Source of the DNA: an uncultured Oscillospiraceae bacterium
GTDB taxonomy: Bacteria; Bacillota; Clostridia; Oscillospirales; Ruminococcaceae
Assembly: GCA_950097605.1 (NCBI GenBank)
Contig: CATNEU010000111.1
Location: forward strand, 1-5,791
DNA: 5,791 bases
Direction: 5' to 3'
Shown: positions 1 to 5,298 of the stretch, in pieces
How positions within the stretch are numbered: position 1 is the first letter of the stretch
How the letters are laid out: each line of letters begins with the position of its first letter
Notes under the pieces: model-generated
The model's database searches: none
What the model was told of the DNA's origin: nothing
What the model saw: the letters and a program-made list of their open reading frames with translations, nothing else
Program-made: the position numbers and the translations under genes

Positions 1-1
1 A

Positions 2-178
2 ATATACGATGTGGAAGATATATATAGCGCCTTTGGTGAAGTTCCTCCCACCCAATACCATACAGACGCCGCCAAAGACCTCGCGAATAAATACCATCTG
101 CTGCACGATGAGTATAAGAGAATCGTTGAAACGCTCGTTGGACAGCTTTTGGAAGCACAGGAAAACAGGGGATTATGA
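2..178 (+). CDS. C-terminal fragment of an unidentified protein (possible HTH-type regulator)
   Basis: An open frame enters from the left edge and ends at TGA 176-178, giving the last 58 residues of a protein that starts outside the window. The visible part is acidic and helical in character: it begins IYDVEDIYSAFGEVPP and ends HDEYKRIVETLVGQLLEAQE plus a short tail. The spaced Leu/Val/Ile pattern in the last 30 residues suggests an amphipathic helix. Similar tails occur in XRE-family repressors, but no DNA-binding domain is visible, so that identity is only a guess. The frame is preferred over the overlapping frame starting at position 9 because it reads without a break from the edge, and the later gene in that other frame has its own ribosome binding site. 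It is followed by plus-strand reading frames with little or no spacing, suggesting one transcript. Confidence 0.55.
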   Translation: MYDVEDIYSAFGEVPPTQYHTDAAKDLANKYHLLHDEYKRIVETLVGQLLEAQENRGL

Positions 179-270
179 TTGTATCTGCTTTCAGCAAATT
201 TATCAAACAGGCCTCAAAGATGCATGTTTTTCATTTGCACGGCAAACACTATGCAGGGAGGCGATATTGA
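175..270 (+). CDS. possible 31-residue overlapping small ORF
   Basis: ATG 175-177 overlaps the stop of the upstream fragment as ATGA, and TGA 268-270 overlaps the ATG of the next gene as TGATG, so this frame exactly fills the gap between them. The predicted 31-residue product starts MIVSAFSKFIKQASK and is basic and histidine-rich (four His in the second half). This spacing is typical of translational coupling. Against it: a purine-rich stretch (AGGGGA) sits only 2-3 nt before the ATG, which is closer than usual, and I recognise no family. It may be a small coupled protein, or a chance frame that keeps ribosomes moving to the following start. Confidence 0.3.
   Translation: MIVSAFSKFIKQASKMHVFHLHGKHYAGRRY
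255..261 (+). promoter_or_regulatory. ribosome binding site that fixes the start at 270
   Basis: AGGGAGG lies 8 nt before ATG 270. It shows that translation of the small 58-residue protein begins here and not at the far upstream ATG at position 9 of the same frame. Confidence 0.75.
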
Positions 271-446
271 TGAAGAAAAAAGCCAACAGCCTGCAGGACC
301 TTATCCAACAAAACAGCAGCGCAAACGCCTATTTTGCCTCGCTGCCGTCCTATGTGCAGGAAACCATACTCGAACGCGCGGAAAACATCCGTTCGGAAGA
401 CGACCTTAAGTGCTATGCGAACAACCTGCTTGCAGGAGACGACTGA
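270..446 (+). CDS. small conserved-looking hypothetical protein, 58 aa
   Basis: This is a complete 58-residue protein from ATG 270 to TGA 444-446. It has a basic start (MKKKANSLQDLIQQ), a central segment with LPSYVQETILERAENI, and an acidic end with SEDDLKCYANNLLAGDD. It has no signal peptide or membrane segment and is predicted to be soluble, mostly helical and cytoplasmic. The pattern 'LPxxVQxxIxxRaxxIxSEDDLxxYAxxLL' resembles short uncharacterised proteins I have seen in Clostridia, but I cannot name a family and assign no function. It is the last gene before a strong terminator. It probably shares a transcript with the truncated gene at the left edge, whose stop lies 91 nt upstream. Confidence 0.75.
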   Translation: MKKKANSLQDLIQQNSSANAYFASLPSYVQETILERAENIRSEDDLKCYANNLLAGDD

Positions 447-470
447 GCCGGTTGGAATCTTTTCACACGC

Positions 471-509
471 AAAAAGCAAACGGCGGGCAATCCCCGCCGT
501 TTGCTTTTT
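471..509 (+). terminator. intrinsic terminator, 17-bp perfect stem
   Basis: The arm 471-487 (AAAAAGCAAACGGCGGG) pairs perfectly with 493-509 around a 5-nt loop, and the 3' arm ends in TTTTT. It lies 24 nt after the stop of the 58-residue protein and would end that transcript. The A-tract on the other side makes it potentially bidirectional. Confidence 0.9.
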
Positions 510-706
510 GCAGCGGCCGGCAATCCTGCGAAGGCTTTAAAAAATTGATTACCGGCATTGCATTCGTATCGTTTGGCGTCTATAGGATCAATGGTTAGCC
601 CTACATCCGATCCGCGTTCGTTACAAACAGCCTGGCTGCGAAGCCATAGAATGTGCTTAATGTGCTTGAGGCGTGGGCCTTCTCTTCCGTACATATTTTT
701 TCTTGC
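510..706. other. gene-free spacer between two terminators
   Basis: With its flanking hairpins this belongs to a stretch of about 350 bases without a supported gene (447-793). It holds a 9-nt tandem duplication (AATGTGCTT at 650-658 and 659-667) and a small hairpin (TGGCT, loop GCGA, AGCCA, about 633-646). The minus strand stays open across the whole spacer, but the frame runs through both flanking terminators and has no convincing start site. I found no tRNA fold, riboswitch or complete promoter. Confidence 0.6.
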
Positions 707-752
707 AAAAACAAGGCCGGTATCGGGTAAACCCGATACCGGCCTTGTTTTT
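707..752 (-). terminator. bidirectional intrinsic terminator, 21-bp perfect stem
   Basis: The arm 707-727 pairs without mismatch with 732-752 around a TAAA loop. It has A-runs on the left and T-runs on the right, so it works in either direction. It lies about 40 nt beyond the stop of the last minus-strand gene and is the natural end of the three-gene peptidoglycan-binding unit. Confidence 0.92.
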
Positions 753-793
753 AACTTGTAACCTCCCTCCACTCACACGTTTATGCAGACCCT

Positions 794-1315
794 CTATTTC
801 TCTTTGTGGTAGCTGTCATAGGTATGCGCAAGCATGTTCCAGGTCTCCTTATCCACTCTGCCTGTCACGGGCATATTGGCCCGCAGTTGCAGGTCGCGAA
901 CAGCGTTCTCGGTCTGTTTGTCAAATGTTCCGCTGATGGGAACCCTCCGCAGGTCGCTGAAGTAATCCGAGATCGAGTCCAACATGATCTGCACGATATA
1001 TACGGCGTCCCCCTCATCGCCCGGCTGTATCACCGTATCACGGGATGGAAACGGGGAAATTGACCGCGGCGGCGTCCGTTTGCGTATAATCGCCGTGTAT
1101 TCCGCGACAATTGCATCCCAGGTTCTTCTGTCCACAACACCGGTCGGCTCCAATCCAAACGCGCGCTGAAACGCGCGCACCGCCTCGGTGGTCTCGGGGC
1201 CATAGATGCCGTCCGGCACAATCAGCGGGATATCCTCCCGCTCAAAGGCGATCTGCCGCAAATACCCCTGGATTTCATGCACATTCGCCCGCTTATCTCT
1301 CATATCAACCGACAT
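794..1315 (-). CDS. protein with two peptidoglycan-binding (PG_binding_1) modules
   Basis: The 173-residue product consists almost entirely of two PG_binding_1-type repeats, a three-helix fold that binds cell-wall peptidoglycan. Module 1 spans about residues 10-70, with the hallmark DGIYGPETTEAVRAFQ, then GLEPTGVVDRRTWDAI. Module 2 spans about 95-167 (GDEGDAVYIVQIML, then FDKQTENAVRDLQ and GRVDKETWNML) and is more divergent. A Pro/Arg/Ser linker joins them. There is no catalytic domain, signal peptide or membrane segment. ATG 1315 was chosen because a GGCGG/GGAG region lies upstream (5 and 13 nt away). TTG 1337-1339 would add eight residues and has no ribosome binding site. It is the last gene of the minus-strand unit, 104 nt after the SpoIID-like gene with similar modules, so it may be a partner or a partial duplicate. 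The domain call is secure; the role, probably wall or spore-envelope binding, is inferred. Confidence 0.9.
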   Translation of the reverse strand: MSVDMRDKRANVHEIQGYLRQIAFEREDIPLIVPDGIYGPETTEAVRAFQRAFGLEPTGVVDRRTWDAIVAEYTAIIRKRTPPRSISPFPSRDTVIQPGDEGDAVYIVQIMLDSISDYFSDLRRVPISGTFDKQTENAVRDLQLRANMPVTGRVDKETWNMLAHTYDSYHKEK

Positions 1316-1419
1316 AATAACCGCCGTTTCTCCGCGCAAGATTTAAAATGTGCCTGCTGTGGGCGCCCGGCCCGCCCGCGCGGTAGGCAGATGGGCTGCC
1401 CTCTATGGCGTGTTCCACA

Positions 1420-2820
1420 CTACTCCTCGCTCAAGTTATAACCGGGGAACTGACCGGGCCGCTTGACAAAGCCATAGCGCAGGTCGGAATACTCGCTCGC
1501 AATTGCGTCCCAGGTAACGGCGCCTACAATCCCGTCGGGATTGAGACCGAACCGGTTTTGAAAGGCAATCACGGCGTCGCGCGTCTGTTCCCCAAAATAG
1601 CCGGTGGCCGGCACCTTGGGAATTTCGGGATAGGTGTCTGCGATAAACGACAGGTATTCCTGCAATGTGCGCACGGACGGGTCGGTGATTCCAATTTTGA
1701 GCACCAGCCCCGGGAAAAGCTGCACCCCGCCGCCTTCCACCTCGGGCGGCACGGATTCCAGGATGCCGCGGTAGGCCCGGACCAGCTCGTTCCAGGTGTT
1801 CCGGCCCACAACGCCGTCCGGCGCCAGTCCATACACTTTCTGGAAAGCGATCACCGCCTGCTTGGTCATCGGCCCGAAAAAGCCGTCCACGGCTACGGGT
1901 GGGACCTGTTCATAAAATGCGGCGACCACCGACAGATAGTATTGCAGCACCCGCACGCCATTGCCTTGCATACCCTCCTGCAGCAGGCTTGGGAACTGCC
2001 TGGAGACTTCCTCCAGGCGCAGTCCCTCGGAATCCAGCTCCGAGAGACGTTTGACCGTGGTGAATAGATACGCAATTTTCCACCAGGTGGCTTTCCCAAC
2101 AATGCCGTCGGGCGTTAGATTGAAAATGCGCTGGAACTCCGTGACCGCGTCGGCGGTCTCCTGTCCATAGACGCCGTCCACCGGATAAATCTTGGGTATT
2201 TTGGGATAGTTGCGGGAAATCCGGTTGAGACGAACCTGAATGGTCTTCACATCGTTGCCGGATTTTCCGATGCCGAGCGCCACGCCTGGGAAAGAAGGCG
2301 AGTTGATCGCCACCGGCGCATCGGTCACTATGTTGATATCGTTTCCATAGTAGTTGGTCAGGATGCTGTAGGGGGTATAGCCCTGGTCTGCGAGCGCCAC
2401 TGTCCCCCACTGGGACAGGCCCTCGCAGGTGACGGTGGTGCCGTTGCAAAACTGTGCGAAAAGAGGCTCTACAAAGCCCTGGCGCCGCAAATAGTCGTTG
2501 AAAATCTCATCGACAATCTGGCTGATGTTCTCGTAGATATCCCGCCCCTGGACATAGGCTTGGTCAAACTGCGTGGAATTGGTTATATCGAAATCATAGC
2601 CCCTGCTGCGGTACCATTCGGTATAGATGCGGTTGAGCGCAAAGGAGATCTGCGCATAGATATTCGCGCGCAGGGCGTTTTCGGGCCACGTTGGGTATAT
2701 CTCGCTCGAGGCCACATTTTTAATATAGTCGGGAAACGTCACGGTAACATTCTGAGCATATGCATCCGGTCTGCCCAGATGAACGGTGATATTCGCAGGT
2801 ATAAACGGTTGGCCGTTCAA
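1420..2820 (-). CDS. SpoIID-like domain fused to three peptidoglycan-binding modules
   Basis: The product has 466 residues. Residues about 10-165 resemble the SpoIID/LytB fold: ITVHLGRP, YIKNVASSEIYPTWP, DITNSTQFDQAYV and GLSQWGTVALADQGYTPYSIL match its order of motifs. SpoIID is a lytic transglycosylase that cuts glycan strands during engulfment. Three PG_binding_1 repeats follow, at about 183-250, 283-350 and 373-443, each with a D/TGxxGxxTxxAVxxFQ and (P)DGxVGxxTW pattern. Oddities: the usual Glu before ALKAQ is Asn48, although Glu47 and Glu40 are close by; the stretch between the QAYV and SQWG motifs is short; Cys125 and Cys132 form a CX6C pair that could bind metal or form a disulfide; and there is no signal peptide or membrane anchor. 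The TTG start is supported by GAGGTG 7 nt upstream. The gene lies 45 nt after the proline-rich gene, probably in one operon. The domains are clear; catalytic activity is doubtful and a spore role is inferred. Confidence 0.88.
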   Translation of the reverse strand: MNGQPFIPANITVHLGRPDAYAQNVTVTFPDYIKNVASSEIYPTWPENALRANIYAQISFALNRIYTEWYRSRGYDFDITNSTQFDQAYVQGRDIYENISQIVDEIFNDYLRRQGFVEPLFAQFCNGTTVTCEGLSQWGTVALADQGYTPYSILTNYYGNDINIVTDAPVAINSPSFPGVALGIGKSGNDVKTIQVRLNRISRNYPKIPKIYPVDGVYGQETADAVTEFQRIFNLTPDGIVGKATWWKIAYLFTTVKRLSELDSEGLRLEEVSRQFPSLLQEGMQGNGVRVLQYYLSVVAAFYEQVPPVAVDGFFGPMTKQAVIAFQKVYGLAPDGVVGRNTWNELVRAYRGILESVPPEVEGGGVQLFPGLVLKIGITDPSVRTLQEYLSFIADTYPEIPKVPATGYFGEQTRDAVIAFQNRFGLNPDGIVGAVTWDAIASEYSDLRYGFVKRPGQFPGYNLSEE

Positions 2821-2827
2821 TACAGTT

Positions 2828-2833
2828 CACCTC
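2828..2833 (-). promoter_or_regulatory. ribosome binding site supporting the TTG start at 2820
   Basis: On the minus strand GAGGTG lies 7 nt before TTG 2818-2820. The next residues lead directly into the SpoIID-like N-terminus (NGQPFIPANITVHLG). This spacing is the reason for accepting a TTG start. Confidence 0.7.
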
Positions 2834-2865
2834 GCATCTCATGTTTCCTATCAGGAAAAGGCAGA

Positions 2866-4008
2866 TTACAGATCCTGCGGCGCGCTTTCAAAAATGATAT
2901 TGTCCGCATTCTCCCGGTCGGTATTTTCCGGAAACGGCACAAGCTCCACTGGTTGGATCGCCACGACGCCTGAAAATACCGGCACGTTGACGTTTTGAAC
3001 CGCATAGAAGCCGTCCTGCTGCACCCGGATGTTATAGGTGGCAAACGGCCTGCTGTTGCCGGGCGATTCCGAAAGCGACTGTCTGGGCGTCGGCACCGGA
3101 ATGAGCGGCGTATCGCCGTCTTCGTTGCTCTCCACAATCCGATACAGCACCGGGTTATCGTCAATCAGCCGGCTGACGGTCACATGGGCGCCGGGCACCG
3201 GCACTGCGCCGCGCCCGGTTTTCACCTCAACACGGAGATAGCCGGTCTCCTCGTCGTCGGGCAGCCCCGGAATCGGCGCGGCCCCGCCCGTATCCTGCTG
3301 GAATGCCGGGCCGGGCTGCGGCCTTTGATCCGATTCCGGTTCCGTCCAGGCCTCCGGAGGGGGCGTCTGCACCGACATTCTCGGTGTTCTGGATGCTGCC
3401 GCCGGCGGTCTCGCCGGCGGTTCCATCGGTTCTGTCGGCATCCGGTTCTCAAAGGCTGGCACAACCGGTTCAAACCGCTCCCCAACCTGCGCGCTTCCAT
3501 CCCGTTCCCAGCCGCGCGGCGGCCAGCAGGGCTCTTCTGGTTCTTCCACCGGCATCCGGGGAGACGGCCGCAATGGAGGACACGGCGGCTCAATCGGTTC
3601 CGGTCCGGGTGGCTGCGGCAGCACCGGCGGACGGGGCGGCGTTGGCGGCTGCGGGGGTGCAGGCGGCATGGGCGGACGGGGCGGCATAGGCGGCATGGGT
3701 GGTTGCGGACGGGGCGGCATAGGCGGCGTTGGCGGTTGCGGCGGCATAGGTGGTTGTGGGCGCGGCGGCTGCGGCGGACGCGGGGGTTCAGGCGGCTGCA
3801 GCGGACGAGGCGGACGGGGCGGCTGCGGGGGCATAGGCGGTTGCGGGCGCGGCGGTTGCGGCGGCCTGCCTCCGCCGGGCAGTCTGCTGCCCGCAGCGTT
3901 GCCGGTGTTCTGCCGGTTATACAGTTGCAGCAGCTCGTCTTTGTATCGCTGGGTCAACTCCTCCATGGACTGGGAACGAGCGTTTTGATGCGCCCCTTTT
4001 TTCTCCAT
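2866..4008 (-). CDS. proline-rich protein with C-terminal carboxypeptidase-regulatory-like domain
   Basis: The 380-residue product has three parts. Residues 1-40 are hydrophilic and probably helical (MEELTQRYKDELLQLYN). Residues 44-150 are dominated by proline in PPR, PPM and PPQ units. A Pro/Glu-rich linker follows to about 250. Residues about 256-358 look like a beta-sandwich of the carboxypeptidase-regulatory (CarboxypepD_reg) type: YLRVEVKTGRGAVPVPGAHVTV begins it, and the end has YNIRVQQDGFYAVQNVNVPV. That motif order is usual for these domains, which mostly serve as structural or adhesive modules. No signal peptide, membrane segment or LPXTG anchor is visible. ATG 4008 is preceded by AAGGAGAGG with a 5-nt spacer, a strong ribosome binding site. 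It is the first gene of the unit with the two peptidoglycan-binding proteins, which suggests an extended linker or scaffold in the same structure. Function is inferred from context only. Confidence 0.82.
   Translation of the reverse strand: MEKKGAHQNARSQSMEELTQRYKDELLQLYNRQNTGNAAGSRLPGGGRPPQPPRPQPPMPPQPPRPPRPLQPPEPPRPPQPPRPQPPMPPQPPTPPMPPRPQPPMPPMPPRPPMPPAPPQPPTPPRPPVLPQPPGPEPIEPPCPPLRPSPRMPVEEPEEPCWPPRGWERDGSAQVGERFEPVVPAFENRMPTEPMEPPARPPAAASRTPRMSVQTPPPEAWTEPESDQRPQPGPAFQQDTGGAAPIPGLPDDEETGYLRVEVKTGRGAVPVPGAHVTVSRLIDDNPVLYRIVESNEDGDTPLIPVPTPRQSLSESPGNSRPFATYNIRVQQDGFYAVQNVNVPVFSGVVAIQPVELVPFPENTDRENADNIIFESAPQDL
3559..3879. repeat. degenerate tandem repeats encoding the Pro-rich tract
   Basis: The plus strand repeats units such as GGCGGACGGGGCGGCATAGG and GGCGGCATGGGC in irregular multiples of 3 nt. 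The opposite strand encodes PPRPPMPP-type units (residues about 44-150 of the proline-rich protein). All units keep frame, which fits repeat expansion and contraction under selection for coding. The strong G/C strand asymmetry makes slippage, and G-rich secondary structure in the template strand, plausible. Confidence 0.85.
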
Positions 4009-4013
4009 AAAAT

Positions 4014-4022
4014 CCTCTCCTT
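4014..4022 (-). promoter_or_regulatory. strong ribosome binding site of the proline-rich gene
   Basis: AAGGAGAGG on the minus strand lies 5 nt before ATG 4008. It is close to the ideal anti-16S match and is the best ribosome binding site in the three-gene unit. Confidence 0.8.
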
Positions 4023-4291
4023 ATACCTGCGCCGGATTATTTCTGAATCTGCTGTGCAGAAGGCACATGGTTATCATATTTTTCTGATTGGCTCTGCCTG
4101 CAAGAAAACAGGCAGGGTATACGCCGGTGTTTTTTGCCCATTGCCCTGCGCTGTTTTCACTGTTTTTCACGCGGCTGCTCTCCTGGGGGGTGGACCAAAG
4201 TGCCGCAGCAGCTCTCAACCACAGAAAAACGCCTATACAACCCATATGCGCTAAGACGGCGATTTATACGCAAAAACCCGGCGGCAGACGG

Positions 4292-4319
4292 TTGACTTCC
4301 CCGGAAATTGTGCTATAAT
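4292..4319 (+). promoter_or_regulatory. sigma-A promoter of the sdpR-like gene
   Basis: TTGACT (4292-4297) and TATAAT (4314-4319) are separated by 16 nt. The -10 is preceded by TGC, giving an extended -10 element. Transcription should begin near 4326, inside the palindromic operator. The boxes are close to consensus, so the promoter should be strong when not repressed. Confidence 0.85.
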
Positions 4320-4347
4320 ACATTTAACATCTAAGTTAAATGTTAAA
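4320..4347 (+). promoter_or_regulatory. overlapping palindromic operator, likely bound by the SdpR-like repressor
   Basis: ACATTTAAC (4320-4328) and GTTAAATGT (4335-4343) form perfect 9-bp inverted arms around 6 nt. A second palindrome, TTTAACAT (4323-4330) with ATGTTAAA (4340-4347), overlaps it with a 9-nt spacer. The site begins right after the -10 box and covers the expected start of transcription, so a bound dimer would block initiation. The downstream gene encodes an ArsR-type repressor, so autoregulation is the likely explanation; binding is inferred. Confidence 0.75.
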
Positions 4348-4348
4348 G

Positions 4349-4356
4349 AAAGGCGG
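4349..4356 (+). promoter_or_regulatory. ribosome binding site choosing GTG 4365
   Basis: AAAGGCGG lies 8 nt before GTG 4365-4367. The alternative GTG at 4356 overlaps this sequence and so would lack a ribosome binding site. Confidence 0.6.
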
Positions 4357-4364
4357 TGGATTGG

Positions 4365-4619
4365 GTGGGCATCCAACAGACGCTGGCAGCCCTGTCGGAC
4401 CCAACGCGCAGGCAGATTCTGAACATGCTCAAATCCGGCAGGCGCTCCGCAGGCGAAATTGCAAACGCCTTCCCCATTTCCGGCGCCGCCGTCTCCCGGC
4501 ATCTCTCGGTTTTGAAACAGGCGGACCTGGTGCGGGACGCCCGCGAGGGCAAATTCATCTATTATGAAGTCAATCTGAGTGTTTTGCAGGAACTCTTGGC
4601 CTGGCTGCAAGATTTTTAA
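4365..4619 (+). CDS. sdpR: SdpR-like ArsR-family autorepressor
   Basis: The 84-residue product is a winged-helix regulator. It begins with the family signature ALSDPTRRQILNML (residues 9-22) and continues with SAGEIANAFPISGAAVSRHL, where residues about 40-52 form the likely recognition helix. A wing follows (DAREGKFIYYEV, 58-69), then a C-terminal dimerisation helix (VLQELLAWLQDF). There is no cysteine at all and no histidine cluster, so it is not a metal-sensing ArsR. Together with the neighbouring sdpI-like gene, this points to the SdpR subgroup. In Bacillus subtilis, SdpR represses sdpRI and is held at the membrane by SdpI when SdpI meets the SdpC toxin. GTG 4365 gives the usual short N-terminus and has a ribosome binding site; GTG 4356 would add three residues. 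The two genes are 14 nt apart and share the upstream promoter and operator. Confidence 0.9.
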   Translation: MGIQQTLAALSDPTRRQILNMLKSGRRSAGEIANAFPISGAAVSRHLSVLKQADLVRDAREGKFIYYEVNLSVLQELLAWLQDF

Positions 4620-4633
4620 AGGGGAGTGTTTTC

Positions 4634-5269
4634 ATGAAACGGGTATACGTTCTTTGCTGGATTCTGACAGGGCTTATGCTGGCCGTCGCGTGCGTTTTCT
4701 TTCCGTGGCTGCCGGACGAAATCGCCGTCCAGTGGAACAACGGCGCAGTCAGCAATACAGCGGGCAGATGGATTGTCTTTGCGCTGCCCGCCCTGACCGC
4801 CGCCATCATTGGGCTGCATACCCTGCAAATTGGGAAAACCGAAACCGAGCGCAAGTTCCAGCATTGGTTTTTGATGGTTCCCATCCTGCTGTTCGGCGTG
4901 CAGGCGGTTATCCTCTCCAACGCCATGGGTTATATCGACCTCTGTTCAGTGGATTTCTGGTTTGCGCAAACGGTTGCGCTGCTGTTGGCCGGCGGACTGC
5001 TGCTGCTCTTCGGCAACTCGCTTCCCAAGCTGGCCAAAAATTACTACTGCGGCGTTAAAACGCCTTGGGCCTATGCAAGCGACGACCTCTGGACCAAAAC
5101 GCAGCGGTTTTCTGCAAAGTTGTGGTGTGCGGCAGGCATCGTCATCATGCTTTTGTCCTTCATCCGCTGGGACGGCATCTCCGCCGTAGTGGTTGGGATC
5201 GTGCTGTTGATATTCGTGCTGCCCCGCGTTTACAGCCAGAGGCTATATGCCAAAACCCGCAAACCATAA
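4634..5269 (+). CDS. sdpI: SdpI/DUF1648-family membrane protein
   Basis: The 211-residue integral membrane protein has about six predicted transmembrane segments (residues near 5-25, 44-62, 79-97, 109-127, 162-178 and 182-200). The N-terminal half carries the DUF1648 signature LPDEIAVQWNNGAVSN (26-41), with the family's P-x-x-I-x-x-x-W-N-x-G spacing. The C-terminal half carries the SdpI signature LFGNSLPKLAKNYYCGVKTP (125-144), followed by DDLWTKTQRF. In B. subtilis SdpI gives immunity to the SdpC toxin and, as a receptor, sequesters the repressor SdpR. Many genomes carry such pairs without the toxin, and the exact ligand here is unknown. ATG 4634 follows GGGGAG (4621-4626) with a 7-nt spacer. 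The gene is cotranscribed with the upstream regulator and ends before a strong hairpin. Confidence 0.9.
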   Translation: MKRVYVLCWILTGLMLAVACVFFPWLPDEIAVQWNNGAVSNTAGRWIVFALPALTAAIIGLHTLQIGKTETERKFQHWFLMVPILLFGVQAVILSNAMGYIDLCSVDFWFAQTVALLLAGGLLLLFGNSLPKLAKNYYCGVKTPWAYASDDLWTKTQRFSAKLWCAAGIVIMLLSFIRWDGISAVVVGIVLLIFVLPRVYSQRLYAKTRKP

Positions 5270-5298
5270 GCCGGAAAGACGCCCCCATGCCAGCGAAT

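Noticed and set aside
9..269. N-terminal extension of the 58-residue protein back to the ATG at position 9
   Set aside because: The first part lies over the truncated gene in another frame, and a strong ribosome binding site at 255-261 marks the start at 270.
413..772. Minus-strand open frame of 119 codons
   Set aside because: It begins inside one perfect terminator stem, reads through a second one and overlaps the end of the 58-residue gene. The purine-rich sequence near its start belongs to the frame itself, and no domain is recognisable.
1405..2067. Plus-strand open frame of 220 codons opposite the SpoIID-like gene
   Set aside because: It is antisense to three clear peptidoglycan-binding repeats and has no domain of its own.
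2844..2858. Small hairpin TTTCCT-ATC-AGGAAA between two minus-strand genes
   Set aside because: Only 6 bp and AT-rich, with no T-run, so not a terminator; too weak to annotate as a regulatory site.
3668..3879. Collagen-like or glycine-rich protein on the plus strand
   Set aside because: The GG-rich pattern is the reverse complement of proline codons and lacks the strict Gly-X-Y period of collagen.
4073..4103. Possible minus-strand sigma-A promoter (TTGCAG ... TATGAT)
   Set aside because: The spacer is 19 nt and the -35 match is poor, so it is not reported as a promoter.
4021..4245. Minus-strand 74-codon frame upstream of the proline-rich gene
   Set aside because: It has no ribosome binding site at its ATG, no recognisable motif, and covers the region expected to hold promoter and leader.
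2995..4254. Plus-strand open frame of 419 codons opposite the proline-rich gene
   Set aside because: It is the complement of a low-complexity GC-rich repeat, reads as an Arg/Gly/His-rich string without domains, and lacks a ribosome binding site, whereas the minus strand has recognisable domains and a strong one.
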